A stretch of 64,000 nucleotides of DNA from contig CAJFTG010000006.1 in the NCBI GenBank assembly GCA_904419875.1, positions 22,818 to 86,817 of the forward strand, given 5' to 3'. Below, one piece after another: positions 26,237 through 35,169 of this stretch. The stretch is from Candidatus Avimonas caecicola (GTDB lineage Bacteria > Bacillota > Clostridia > Oscillospirales > Acutalibacteraceae). Each line of letters opens with the position of its first letter. Positions within the stretch are counted from its first letter, which is position 1. The notes beneath the pieces were generated by a model that was given only the letters and a program-made list of their open reading frames with translations, searched no databases and had not been told where the DNA came from. The translations under genes were made by a program, and so were the position numbers.

Positions 26237-26638
26237 ATCGGCGGCAGGGCCGTCCGGTTCGGGCCGGCGGAAAGGCGCGGCAGCGCGGCGGAACGCGGCT
26301 TGCCCCCCCTTGGGCGGGCCGTGCGGCGCCTGCCTTTTTGTCGTCGATGAGTAAACGTTTACACTGCCCGGTTTCGGCCCTCTGCCCACAGGCGCCGCTT
26401 TGGACAGGGTGCGGGGGCGGCGCGAGGGAAAACGGCCGGGAACGGCCGGAGGACCCCGCGCACGGAAAGCGGCCGAAGGGCGGTCGGGAGGCGGCCGGAG
26501 GACAGGGACGCGGGGCGGCGCTTCCGGGCCGTCACGGGAAGGCCGGTCATTCCACCCGCCGGCCTCCGCAGTTTTAATAAAAGACACACAGGGAAGGGCC
26601 CCATGAGGGCCCCTGTTGGGAAGAGAGGATGATCCGCC
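26237..26638 (+). promoter_or_regulatory. Spacer with perfect palindromic operator ahead of alsE
   Basis: GTAAACGTTTAC at 26351-26362 is a perfect 12-base palindrome and the best of the four operator-like sites. A GC-rich stem region ending in TTTTT at about 26335-26339 probably terminates lacI. A small hairpin at about 26588-26618 lies just before the ribosome site of the next gene. No convincing -35/-10 pair was found, though AT-rich sequence at 26573-26582 could hold a -10. No gene is seen in these 402 bases. Confidence 0.65.
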
Positions 26639-27343
26639 GTGAATACGCTGCAGGGAAAACAGCCCCCGCTGTTTTCCGCTTCGCTGATGTGCATGAACAT
26701 GCTCGAAATGAAGGAACAATTCCGGGTGCTGAACGAACGGGTGCAGATGTACCATGTGGATATCATGGACGGGCATTTCTGCAAGAACATCACCCTGTCC
26801 CCGGACTTTGTCAAGGTCTGCGCGTCGGCGGCGAAGCGGCCGATCGACGTTCATCTGATGGTGGAGCATCCGGGGGATTTCCTCGACCAGCTGATCCGGT
26901 CGGGGGCGCACTGCATTTCCCCCCACGCGGAAACCATTAACGTGGACGCTTTCCGCACCATTGACAAGATCAAGTCGGCGGGCTGCCGGATGGGCGTGGT
27001 GCTGAACCCCTCCACCCCGCTGAGTTATGTTGCGCACTATCTGAACCATATCGACCTGCTGACCATTATGACGGTGGACGTGGGGTACTCGGGGGGGAAA
27101 TTCATCCCCGAGATGCTGGAGAAAATCCGGGAGGCCGTCCGCATCCGGGAAGAGCGGGGGCTGCATTACCTCATCCAGGTGGACGGCGCCTGCAATGCGG
27201 AAAATTTCAGGGCGATGGACGAGGCCGGGGCGGAAGTCTATGTGGTCGGCAACACCGGTTTGTTCGCCATGGACCCCGACCTGGAGCGCGCGGCGGACAT
27301 CCTGTATGGGAATTTCGCCCGTGAGACCGGGCGCGCCCTGTAA
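26639..27343 (+). CDS. alsE: D-allulose-6-phosphate 3-epimerase
   Basis: The GTG at 26639 follows GAGAGGA. The 234-residue TIM-barrel protein belongs to the ribulose-phosphate 3-epimerase group and fits AlsE better than Rpe. SASLMCMNM replaces the usual Rpe start, and VDIMDGHF, TLSPDFV, HLMVEHPGD, HAETINVDAFRTIDKI and MTVDVGYSGGKFIPEML follow the AlsE pattern. It should interconvert allulose-6-phosphate and fructose-6-phosphate. The next genes are an AlsK-like kinase and RpiB, the other two enzymes needed to use D-allose, which supports the call. Confidence 0.82.
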   Translation: MNTLQGKQPPLFSASLMCMNMLEMKEQFRVLNERVQMYHVDIMDGHFCKNITLSPDFVKVCASAAKRPIDVHLMVEHPGDFLDQLIRSGAHCISPHAETINVDAFRTIDKIKSAGCRMGVVLNPSTPLSYVAHYLNHIDLLTIMTVDVGYSGGKFIPEMLEKIREAVRIREERGLHYLIQVDGACNAENFRAMDEAGAEVYVVGNTGLFAMDPDLERAADILYGNFARETGRAL

Positions 27344-27482
27344 CGGCCAGCCTTGTTGATTGGCAAAGAGAGAAGCCGCGCCGTCCTCCATGACGGCGAA
27401 AGGCGCGGCGGTGGGGAGTATGGGGAGTATTCGGAGGCAAGGGAAGACCCCGTCGGGGGGACGGCAAGGGAGGAATTGGCCA

Positions 27483-28433
27483 ATGCGACCGCAGTGCATA
27501 CTGGGCATGGACATCGGCGGCACAAATGTCCGCGCCGGTCTTGTGGACCGGGAAAACCACCTGTATCATTTCCGGATTATCAACACACAGTCCATGCGGG
27601 ACGGCGTGAACGGCAAAAGCTTTGTGGAAAACCTGACCGACCGCATCGAGGCGTATATCCGCACCCACGGGGATCGGTTCGACGTGGTCGGCATCTCGGC
27701 CGGTTTTCCCTCCACCATTGACAAAAGCCGGCGGGTCGTCCTGTCCACCCCCAATATCGAGGGGCTCAACGACGTGCCGATAGCGGACATTCTGGAAAAA
27801 AGGCTGGGGATCCCCGCGTATGTCAACCGGGATGTCAACATGCTGTTTTACCGTGACCTGCATCAGTTTCATATCGACAATTGCTGCATTGCGCTGGGCT
27901 GTTATATCGGCACCGGTTTCGGAAACGCCGTGTACGTCAGGGGGGAAATCCTGCAGGGAAAAAACGGGGCGGCCGGCGAACTGGGGCATATTCCCATAGC
28001 CGGGCTGAAAACCCGCTGCGGCTGCGGCAATGAGTCCTGCGCCGAAACCATCGCCTCCGGCCGGTATCTGGAGGCCCTCGCGGCGGAAAAGTTTCCGGAT
28101 GTGCCGATCGGCAAGGTGTTCACCAAATACGCCGACCATCCCTTGATTCAGGAGTTTATCGAGTACCTTTCGCTGCCGGTTGCCGCCGAAATCAATATTT
28201 TCGACCCGGATTACATTGTCCTGGGCGGCGGCATTCTGCAGATGGAGCACTTCCCCGTGGACGCCCTGGAAAAATATATTGTCCGGCATTCCCGCAAGCC
28301 GTATCCGGCGGAAAACCTGACGCTGCTGTATTCGGAGGCGGCGCAGGAGAACGGCGTGCTGGGAGCAGGGATTTACGGCTTTGCCGCCCGGGAACAGGCG
28401 AACAAGGACTCCGCCCTGCAGAGGCGGGCATAG
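27483..28433 (+). CDS. alsK: ROK-family sugar kinase, probable D-allose kinase
   Basis: The ATG at 27483 follows GGGAGGA. The 316-residue protein has the ROK ATP motif MDIGGTNVRAGLV at the start, the RDVNMLF segment near residue 120, the catalytic GELGHIP motif near residue 165 and the zinc cluster CGCGNESCAET. RDVN, the LGTGFG-like loop and FDPDYIVLGGG resemble AlsK. With AlsE and RpiB as neighbours, phosphorylation of D-allose is the best guess, but ROK kinases for mannose, fructose or N-acetylmannosamine cannot be excluded. Confidence 0.75.
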   Translation: MRPQCILGMDIGGTNVRAGLVDRENHLYHFRIINTQSMRDGVNGKSFVENLTDRIEAYIRTHGDRFDVVGISAGFPSTIDKSRRVVLSTPNIEGLNDVPIADILEKRLGIPAYVNRDVNMLFYRDLHQFHIDNCCIALGCYIGTGFGNAVYVRGEILQGKNGAAGELGHIPIAGLKTRCGCGNESCAETIASGRYLEALAAEKFPDVPIGKVFTKYADHPLIQEFIEYLSLPVAAEINIFDPDYIVLGGGILQMEHFPVDALEKYIVRHSRKPYPAENLTLLYSEAAQENGVLGAGIYGFAAREQANKDSALQRRA

Positions 28434-28505
28434 CCCCGCGGGACGGCGGGAGGCAACAGGGGAACAGGGCCGGGAAGAGCATCAAAGGAAAGGAAGGCGC
28501 GTGCC

Positions 28506-28955
28506 GTGATTGCAATTGCCAACGACCATGTAGGCTTGGAACTCAAGGCCAAAATCACCGAGCTGCTGGAGAAAAAGGGGCTGGAATACAAGGATTTCGG
28601 CGCCTATACCGGCGAACGCACCGATTATCCGGTGTATGCCCAGCAGGCGGCGGACGCGGTGGCGGCCGGCGAATGCGACCGCGGAATCCTGATCTGCGGC
28701 ACCGGCGTGGGGATTTCCCTGGCCGCCAACAAGGTGCCGGGCATCCGTTGCGTGGTGTGCAGCGACTGCTACAGCGCCAAGCTTTCCCGCCAGCATAACA
28801 ACACCAACATGCTCGCCATGGGCGCGCGGGTGGTGGGGCCCGACCTCGCGCAGATGATCGCCGAAATCTGGCTGGATACGGCATACGAAGGAGGGCGGCA
28901 TCAGCGGCGCCTGGATATGATCGCCCGGATTGAAGAGGGCGGAAAGGTCTATTAA
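28506..28955 (+). CDS. rpiB: Ribose-5-phosphate isomerase B / allose-6-phosphate isomerase
   Basis: The GTG at 28506 follows AAAGGAAGG. The 149-residue protein is a standard RpiB: IAIANDHVGLELK at the start, the catalytic Cys64 in GILICGTGVG, and the SRQHNNTNMLAMGARV segment. RpiB isomerises ribose-5-phosphate and also allose-6-phosphate to allulose-6-phosphate. Between alsK and a second set of sugar genes it would supply the middle step of allose use. It lies 72 bases after alsK. Confidence 0.88.
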   Translation: MIAIANDHVGLELKAKITELLEKKGLEYKDFGAYTGERTDYPVYAQQAADAVAAGECDRGILICGTGVGISLAANKVPGIRCVVCSDCYSAKLSRQHNNTNMLAMGARVVGPDLAQMIAEIWLDTAYEGGRHQRRLDMIARIEEGGKVY

Positions 28956-29003
28956 TCCGACGCTCCGCCGGGGGGCGGACGCCGGGAGGGGAGGGGGAGG
29001 CGC

Positions 29004-31187
29004 ATGGTCAGCTTTGACGGGCAGGTATGGCGGCTGCAGAACGACAGCATCGTTTACGCCGTCGGCCTGTTTGGCCGGCAGGTGGCGCAGATCGGGCTGC
29101 TTCCGGCGGATTCGCCGCTTCCCCTTTCCCCGGAGACGGCTCGGCGCCGGTGGGAGCTGCTTCCGGCGGAAGTATACCTTAATGTAAACGACGAAGGGCT
29201 GGAATACTGCCACAACGCGCGGTACCTCCGCCCGCAGGCCAGCGAACGGGCCGTTTACAAGGACTATTACGTGCAGACCCATTGGGACAGCAGCGAGCTG
29301 GTCATCGTCCTGGCGGACGAAGGGTCGGGAGCGATGATCGAGCTGCATTACCGGCTGCACCACCAGTCGCCGGCCCTGATCCGGTATACGGTGGTGCGCA
29401 ACGCCGGGACGAAGCCCCTCAAGCTCAACCATGTCTCCTCCTTCACCCTCCATCATTTCCCGTATCTGCCGAAAACGGAGGGGATGGACGAGCTGTATCT
29501 GCACAGCTTCCCTTCCCAATGGGATTACGAGGCGGAGCACCGCCGGGACTCCTTTGCGCGGCTGGGACTCTATCCCTCCTGCTGCCGGAAGGCGTTCCAT
29601 GTGGAAAGCAGCTCCGCGTGGACCTGCGGGGAGTATATCCCCACCTTTGCCGTGGAGGAGCCCGCCGCGGGAGTGACCTGGGCGGTGGAGCTTCAGCACA
29701 GCTTTGCCTGGCGCTTTGAACTGGGCGCCGGCGGGCTGGAGGGCGAACATTATTACTATATGCAGGGGGGATGCGCGAACACCCGGCACGCCGGCTGGTC
29801 GGTCACCCTCCCGCCGCAGGGATGCTTTGAAACCCCGGCCTGCGCGCTGGTGGCCGTGCGGGGCGGGCTGGACGAGGCGATGAACGCCCTGCATGCCCAC
29901 CGGCTGCAGGTCTTCCTGCGGAAAAACGACCTCGACAAAGCCCTGCCGGTCGTCTATAACGAATATATCGCGTCGGGCGGAGACGCCGACGAAAGGTCGG
30001 TGCGGGAGCAGATCCCCTATGCGCAAAACATGGGGGCGGAATGCTTCGTCCTCGATTCCGGCTGGTATGCCTCCAAGGGGACGGGGGACGCCCGTTCGGA
30101 ATGGTGGCTGACGGTGGGGGACTGGGAAGCGCCCGCCGCGCGCTGGCCGCAGGGGCTGGAGGAAACGGCCCGGCTGATCCGCCAAAGGGGGATGATCCCG
30201 GGGATCTGGCTGGAGCCGGAATGCGTCGGCCGGCTGTCGAAGGCGTTTGACGACCCGGACCTGCCCCTGATGCGGGTGGGGGGCCGGCCGGTAGAGGACG
30301 ACAACCGCCGTTTCCTCAATTTTGCGGACCCGCGGGCACGGGAACGGATGGACGGCGTGATCGGCCGCCTGGTCGGGATGGGCTTCGGGTATTTCAAATT
30401 TGATTTCAACAGCGACTATTTCCCCGGCTGCGACAACGCCGAAGGAAGCCCGGTCCACGGCGGCCTGCTCCATGCGCGGGCCTATGCGGCGTGGCTGCGG
30501 GACTTGCGGCGGCGGTATCCCGACATCCTGATTGAAAATTGCGCCAGCGGCGGCATGCGGATGGATTACGGCATCCTGCCGTACGCCAACCTGACGTCGA
30601 TCTCCGACCAGGGGGACATCGGCTGCCTGGCCAACCTGTTTTACAGCGTCAGCCGGGTGGTGCATCCGCTGCAAATGGGGAACTGGAGCCTGCTGTACCC
30701 GCAGCAGACCGAGGCGCAGATGGGGCTTTCCCTGATGAATTCCATGCTGGGGCGGATGACCCTGGGCGGCGACATCACCCGGCTGAAGCCCGGCCAGATG
30801 AAGCTCGTCCAGCGGGCGACCGCCCTGTACAAAAGCTACCGAAACCGGCTGGCCTACAATCCGCGCGTGTATCACCTGACCCCCGACCTTCCCCAATACA
30901 CGAACGAGGGGATGCTGGCGCTGGAAATCAGCTGCCGGGAGGGACGGCACCTGTTCCTCGCCGTCTGGCGGCTGAACACGGCGGAGACGGGCCTCACCCT
31001 CCGGCTGCGGGAGACGGATCGGAAGGCCGCCTACCGGGTGCGCGAATTTCCCGCCGGGACTCAAAGCACGGTGCCGGGCGGCGAGCTGCAGGACGGCTTC
31101 CGCGTCGTCCTGCCGGGCGAGAACAGCGCCCGGTTTTTCTGGATGGACAGGATGGACAGGATGGACAGACAGCCGGAGGAGCCGTAA
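29004..31187 (+). CDS. GH36 alpha-galactosidase
   Basis: A 727-residue cytoplasmic enzyme of the usual GH36 length. Residues 1-320 are beta-rich (the N-terminal domain), followed by a TIM barrel. YFKFDFNSDYF near residue 465 carries the nucleophile Asp; ENCASGGMRMDYG near residue 512 binds sugar; SISDQGD near residue 533 carries the acid/base Asp. It should remove alpha-galactose from raffinose-type or galactomannan oligosaccharides. The ATG at 29004 follows GGGAGGGG. The C-terminus ends with a short MDRMDRMDRQ repeat of three identical 9-base units, apparently a recent local expansion. Confidence 0.87.
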   Translation: MVSFDGQVWRLQNDSIVYAVGLFGRQVAQIGLLPADSPLPLSPETARRRWELLPAEVYLNVNDEGLEYCHNARYLRPQASERAVYKDYYVQTHWDSSELVIVLADEGSGAMIELHYRLHHQSPALIRYTVVRNAGTKPLKLNHVSSFTLHHFPYLPKTEGMDELYLHSFPSQWDYEAEHRRDSFARLGLYPSCCRKAFHVESSSAWTCGEYIPTFAVEEPAAGVTWAVELQHSFAWRFELGAGGLEGEHYYYMQGGCANTRHAGWSVTLPPQGCFETPACALVAVRGGLDEAMNALHAHRLQVFLRKNDLDKALPVVYNEYIASGGDADERSVREQIPYAQNMGAECFVLDSGWYASKGTGDARSEWWLTVGDWEAPAARWPQGLEETARLIRQRGMIPGIWLEPECVGRLSKAFDDPDLPLMRVGGRPVEDDNRRFLNFADPRARERMDGVIGRLVGMGFGYFKFDFNSDYFPGCDNAEGSPVHGGLLHARAYAAWLRDLRRRYPDILIENCASGGMRMDYGILPYANLTSISDQGDIGCLANLFYSVSRVVHPLQMGNWSLLYPQQTEAQMGLSLMNSMLGRMTLGGDITRLKPGQMKLVQRATALYKSYRNRLAYNPRVYHLTPDLPQYTNEGMLALEISCREGRHLFLAVWRLNTAETGLTLRLRETDRKAAYRVREFPAGTQSTVPGGELQDGFRVVLPGENSARFFWMDRMDRMDRQPEEP

Positions 31188-31264
31188 ACGGAAGCCGGCG
31201 GCCTTCCTCCGGGAAGCGCCGCAGCCATAAAGCCTGCACAGGCTGTAAGAAAGGATGTTGCTTC

Positions 31265-31810
31265 ATGCTGTCAAAGGAAAAGGTCGCGCAGGCGCGCGAG
31301 CGGGCGGCAGCGTATTTTGAGCGCGCCCACATCGTCCTGACGGACGAAGAAAAAGCCCAGATCGAAATTGCGGATATGGGCTTGGGGGATCTGGATTCGA
31401 TGGGGCTGCAGCTGGTTACCTATGTCAGCACCGACCGCTGCTCTGCCAAAGAGCTGGTGCTGTTTCCGCATCAGACCTGCCCGGAACACCGGCATCCGCC
31501 GCTCGGCCCCGACAACCCCGGAAAGGAAGAAACCTTCCGCTGCCGCTACGGAGAGGTATACGTTTATGTGGACGGCGAACCCACCGAAAACATCGCGGCC
31601 AGGATACCGGCCGGCCGGGAAGCGTATTTCACCGCCCGGCATCAGGTGATCCTGCATCCCGGCGAACAGTTCACGCTCCGCCCGAATACCCGCCACTGGT
31701 TTCAGGCGGGGCCGGAAGGCTGCATTGTTTCCGAGTTTTCCACCAAAAACGTGGACGAGGAGGATATTTTCACCGACCCCGCCATCGTCCGGATGCCGGT
31801 GGAGGAATAA
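31265..31810 (+). CDS. D-lyxose/D-mannose isomerase (cupin, YdaE type)
   Basis: The ATG at 31265 follows GAAAGGATG. The 181-residue protein is a cupin sugar isomerase. LFPHQTCPEHRHPP and KEETFRCRYG provide the two His and the Glu that bind the metal, and the later NTRHWFQ provides the last His, as in D-lyxose ketol-isomerases such as Bacillus YdaE. These enzymes turn D-lyxose into D-xylulose and D-mannose into D-fructose. As last gene of the set that includes the alpha-mannosidase, it could convert freed mannose to fructose. A strong terminator follows. Confidence 0.8.
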   Translation: MLSKEKVAQARERAAAYFERAHIVLTDEEKAQIEIADMGLGDLDSMGLQLVTYVSTDRCSAKELVLFPHQTCPEHRHPPLGPDNPGKEETFRCRYGEVYVYVDGEPTENIAARIPAGREAYFTARHQVILHPGEQFTLRPNTRHWFQAGPEGCIVSEFSTKNVDEEDIFTDPAIVRMPVEE

Positions 31811-31870
31811 CAAGGGCGTTCACCCCACACGGGCCCGTCTGCCCGGAGAACAAGACGGCGCTGAAACCGC

Positions 31871-31908
31871 AAAGGCCCGCCGGCCTGCAAAGCCGGCGGG
31901 CCTTTTTG
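31871..31908 (+). terminator. Intrinsic terminator of the allose/galactosidase gene set
   Basis: Perfect 14-base arms at 31871-31884 and 31892-31905 surround a seven-base loop and are followed by T residues. It lies about 60 bases past the isomerase stop. Confidence 0.9.
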
Positions 31909-32740
31909 TATGGAAGAGGCCGGGGGATCAGGAAGGAAAACTCTCTTTGGCCGGTATCGCGCTTCAGGGGATGCCGGATGGGAAAGAGCGGTGCGATGCT
32001 GTACGGAGCTGTACGATGCTATGCGGACAATTTGGGGAATGGAAATACAAGCATCGAAACCGGGGACTTTGGGGCGGGTACTGCGTGGAACCAGCGGACA
32101 AAAATGCAAGCCGCATAGCGGAATCCATCGCCAGCCAATTAAAGGAAGAGGATTCCGGCGAACAGCGGAGAGCATCCGGCCCGTTTCCGGGCGGCAAGCA
32201 GCCGTCCTGGCGCGGGCGGCAGACCGTACCAGCGTGATGTGACACGCGCCGCCAGCAACAAAGGGCTTTGCCCGTTTGTGTAACACCCCCGGCTTTGCCG
32301 GCGGAAGGCCGTTTCCTCTGCCTGCATACCGCAGGCCGCCCGCGCCCGCAGAGCTCCCTCTGCGGGCGGGAGGCGGATGGCGGTTTCCTCACCGGCCTGA
32401 CTGCGGACCGCCGCCGCCCGTGCCGGCGGCGGAGGCGCCGGATGCCTCCGGCCGGTGCGGTCTTCCCGACCCCGGAGCGGGTTTTCCTGCTCCCCTGCTC
32501 CTCTGCTCCTCTGCTCCCCCGCTTTCCTACCTGCCTTCCTTCCTCCCCGTCTGTCCCTCGGCTCGTCTTCCCGCCTGCGGGCGGTCCGGCAGGCGGCCGC
32601 GTCCTGGCGCGGGGCGCGGAAAGCAGGGCACGGCGGCCGCCGTGCCCTGCTGCGTTTTTCGATGGGCGCAATAGGTGGATAGATGCATGAGAGGATGGGT
32701 GGATGGGTGGGTGGATGGATGGATACACAGGGGCAGGGGG
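31909..32740. other. Long spacer with short tandem repeats, no supported gene
   Basis: No frame in these 830 bases has both a ribosome site and family-like content. An 8-base unit (CCTGCTCC/TCTGCTCC) is repeated four times at 32486-32517, and GGAT/GGGT units run from about 32692 to 32722. Several GC-rich inverted repeats occur. The stretch 31950-32150 has lower GC than its flanks and may be a decayed remnant, which I cannot identify. Confidence 0.5.
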
Positions 32741-33343
32741 CTATTTCTCCTTTTCCCGCTCCTTCTCTTTTTTCTCCGTGTCCTTTTTCTCCGCTTTTTC
32801 CTGTTCCTTTTCCGGGTCGGCCAGGCTGTAGAGGATCCGTGCCGCCGCGGCCCGGCGGGCGTTGGCTTCCAGCGCCAGCTGGGCGGCCAGCCGGTAGAGC
32901 GCGGCCGCATCGGCTCCGGCGGCGTCCCCCAGCCGCGCGGCCGCTTCCCGCAGCGCCTGGTCGTGCGCCCGGGCGAATTCGGGATATTGGTCGCATACCG
33001 CGCGCCCTTCGGTCAACCCGTGGACCAGCGCGTCGATCTCCGGCAGCGAGAGCACGCTTTTCAGGGTGCAGATCATCAGCAGCATGGCGATGTGGTCGCG
33101 GTTGTATTTTTTCTTTTCCGGCCGGGGCAGCACGCCGTCCTTCACATAGTTGTTGATCATACTGGGCGTGAGCAGCCGTTCCCCTTCCGTCGCGAAGGGC
33201 TCAAGCTGGCGGTTCATAAAGGTGATGACCTGATCCATATACAGCTCCAGCTCCGGAAGGCGCTCCCAGCCGGCCAGCTCATAGCGGCCGGCGGCCTCCG
33301 CCCACTTGTTCAGCTGCCCGCGTTTTTCCTCGTCCTGCGCCAT
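32741..33343 (-). CDS. DUF1836 domain-containing protein
   Basis: Starts at the ATG at 33343, preceded by AAAGGAG; the longer frame has no such site. The 200-residue cytoplasmic protein matches DUF1836: TPSMINNYVKDGVLPRPEKK followed by YNRDHIAMLLMICTLK at about residues 62-97, a MerR-like helix-turn-helix arrangement. The family is common in Firmicutes and is thought to bind DNA, but a target is not known. The C-terminal 25 residues are almost only Lys, Glu and Asp, which is unusual and probably disordered. A divergent promoter region separates it from the SGNH gene. Confidence 0.75.
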   Translation of the reverse strand: MAQDEEKRGQLNKWAEAAGRYELAGWERLPELELYMDQVITFMNRQLEPFATEGERLLTPSMINNYVKDGVLPRPEKKKYNRDHIAMLLMICTLKSVLSLPEIDALVHGLTEGRAVCDQYPEFARAHDQALREAAARLGDAAGADAAALYRLAAQLALEANARRAAAARILYSLADPEKEQEKAEKKDTEKKEKEREKEK

Positions 33344-33414
33344 GGGGAAAGCTCCTTTCCAGCATGAAAATTTTTTATCTCGCAATAAAACCGTCAATTC
33401 TGGTTAATATATGT

Positions 33415-33443
33415 AGTATAGCATATCCTTAAACCGGGTGCAA
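33415..33443 (-). promoter_or_regulatory. Promoter of the DUF1836 gene
   Basis: On the minus strand TTGCAC (33443-33438) and TATACT (33420-33415) are 17 bases apart, pointing at the DUF1836 gene. The start point should lie near 33408, giving a leader of about 65 bases. Confidence 0.65.
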
Positions 33444-33458
33444 TAACCATCCGGCTTG

Positions 33459-33487
33459 TTGACAAAACGAAAGGCACGACATATACT
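33459..33487 (+). promoter_or_regulatory. Promoter of the SGNH hydrolase gene
   Basis: TTGACA at 33459-33464 and TATACT at 33482-33487 are exactly 17 bases apart, a near-consensus sigma-A promoter 36 bases before the ATG. It is divergent from the DUF1836 promoter, with only 15 bases between the two -35 boxes. Confidence 0.85.
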
Positions 33488-33522
33488 GGTATTATAAACC
33501 AGGTCATAGGGAGAGTGAAACG

Positions 33523-34245
33523 ATGCCTGAAAGCAAGACAATCACCGTGTGGGGTGACAGCGTGATGCGCGGGGTGGTTTACAACGAGGAAAAGGATCGT
33601 TACACCCTTCTGGAGGAAAACAGCGCGGACGGGGCCTCCCGCCGCCTTGGGCTGACGCTGAACAACCGGGCGCGGATGGGCTGCACGGTCACCAAGGGCC
33701 TGGCCATCCTGAAAAAGGACCTGCAGGCCGGGGTGGAAGGCGATGCGGCGCTGATTGAGTTCGGCGGGAACGACTGCGATTACCACTGGGAGCAGATTGC
33801 CGCCGACCCGGATAAGGACCACCAGCCGAAAACGCCCCTTTCCCTGTTTACCGCCCAGCTGCGGGAGATGGTGCGGCTGGTTCGGGAACGGGGGATGGCG
33901 CCGGTGATGATGACCCTGCCGCCTATTGATGCGCAGCGGTATTTCCGCTTCTTTACCCGCGGCGGCCTCAGCAAGGAAAACATCCTGCGCTGGCTGGGGG
34001 ATGTCCAGCATATCTACCGCTGGCACGAGCGGTATAACGCCGCCGTGGTGCAGGTTGCCGAAGAATGCGGCTGTCCGCTGGCCGGCGTACGGGAAGCCTT
34101 CCTCTGCGAGCGTCGGGTGGGCGACCTGCTGTGCGCGGACGGGATTCACCCCAACCGCCAGGGGCACGCCCTGATCGAGACGGTTCTGGAACGGTTCGGC
34201 CTGAGCATCGGCCGCGGGATGATTGAGAGCGTCCCGGCCTGCTGA
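33523..34245 (+). CDS. SGNH/GDSL-family hydrolase
   Basis: A 240-residue protein without signal peptide. VWGDSVMRG at residues 9-17 supplies the nucleophile Ser, EFGGNDCD near residue 86 supplies the GxND oxyanion residues, and CADGIHPNRQGH near residue 205 supplies the Asp-His pair. All catalytic blocks of the SGNH esterase/lipase fold are present. It probably removes an acyl or acetyl group from a sugar or lipid inside the cell. It has its own strong promoter and terminator. Confidence 0.85.
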   Translation: MPESKTITVWGDSVMRGVVYNEEKDRYTLLEENSADGASRRLGLTLNNRARMGCTVTKGLAILKKDLQAGVEGDAALIEFGGNDCDYHWEQIAADPDKDHQPKTPLSLFTAQLREMVRLVRERGMAPVMMTLPPIDAQRYFRFFTRGGLSKENILRWLGDVQHIYRWHERYNAAVVQVAEECGCPLAGVREAFLCERRVGDLLCADGIHPNRQGHALIETVLERFGLSIGRGMIESVPAC

Positions 34246-34274
34246 CAAAATCAACGCCCGGAGGGCGGGAAACC

Positions 34275-34322
34275 AACACGGCTTGCGCGCCATGCACGAT
34301 GGTCCGCAAGCCGTGTTTCTCT
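34275..34322. terminator. Terminator between the SGNH and TetR genes
   Basis: Perfect 13-base arms AACACGGCTTGCG (34275-34287) and its complement (34305-34317) with a 17-base loop; the right arm runs into TTTCTC. It sits after the SGNH gene and could also end the converging TetR transcript. Confidence 0.8.
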
Positions 34323-34413
34323 GATGGGGCCTGCGTCCGGGCGGGTCCCCGCGGGGGACGGCGGCCCTTTGTGCGGCGGCCGCCGGGCGGGAGCGGGGCG
34401 CTCTGCCGGCGGT

Positions 34414-35031
34414 TCAGCGCTTTTTCCCCGCGCCGCCCAGCGGTTGAGGCGGACGGTTAAGCATTCCGAGCCCGTGCAGCATCAGGGCTTCCGCCGTCTG
34501 CGCGATCTCCTGGGCGGAAGCGGTCATCCCGTCGTCCAGCCATTTCCGCAGCAGGCCGATGCAGCCGGCGCTGGCGAAAGCGTAGAAATACTCGATCTGC
34601 CGGGGGGCTACGCCCGGATAGTGCCTGAGATAGGTTTCCATGCAGCGCTCCCGCCCCATGCTGAGCAGACGGAGAAGAAAGCCTTTGTCCCCGTAATCGC
34701 TCAGGGTGACCGTGCACAGGTCGGCATTGTCCTTCAGGCAGCGGAAGATGGCGGCGCTGATTTCCACCGGGTTGAAGGGCGTTCCCTGGTCGGCAAGCAG
34801 GGGGGCGAGTGCCTGCTCGAATTCCGCCTGCATTTCGTCCTCGATCTGGCGCAGGAGGTCGTCCACGTCGGTGTAATGCGCGTAAAACGTGCTGCGGTTC
34901 AGCCCGGCTGTTTCGCACAGCTCCGTGACCGAGATGCTCTGGATGGGCTTTTTCCGAAGGAGCTGCATAAACGCCCGCCGGATGAGAAGCCGGGAAACGC
35001 GGGTGCGGTGGTCGTTCGTCCGTTTGCCCAC
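34414..35031 (-). CDS. TetR/AcrR-family transcriptional regulator
   Basis: I chose the GTG at 35031, preceded by AAAGGGGA; it gives the usual short start VGKRTNDHRTRVSRLLIRRA. A longer frame to an ATG at 35184 would be nearly leaderless. The 205-residue protein has the TetR helix-turn-helix in residues 20-60 (ISVTELCETAGLNRSTFYAHY), followed by an all-helical ligand domain of the kind seen in DhaS-like regulators. It is divergent from the SDR gene and probably controls it and itself through the shared promoter region. Confidence 0.85.
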   Translation of the reverse strand: MGKRTNDHRTRVSRLLIRRAFMQLLRKKPIQSISVTELCETAGLNRSTFYAHYTDVDDLLRQIEDEMQAEFEQALAPLLADQGTPFNPVEISAAIFRCLKDNADLCTVTLSDYGDKGFLLRLLSMGRERCMETYLRHYPGVAPRQIEYFYAFASAGCIGLLRKWLDDGMTASAQEIAQTAEALMLHGLGMLNRPPQPLGGAGKKR

Positions 35032-35169
35032 GGGCTCGTCCCCTTTCTTCCGCGGGGAGCGCCCGTCCGCGGACAGCTCCCGTTTGTAAATTTTCTGTGT
35101 TGCGGGGAGGATAACCGACAGCTTGTGTCGGAAATGTGGATTATCCGTTTTTTGTTCACAAAATGAGGA

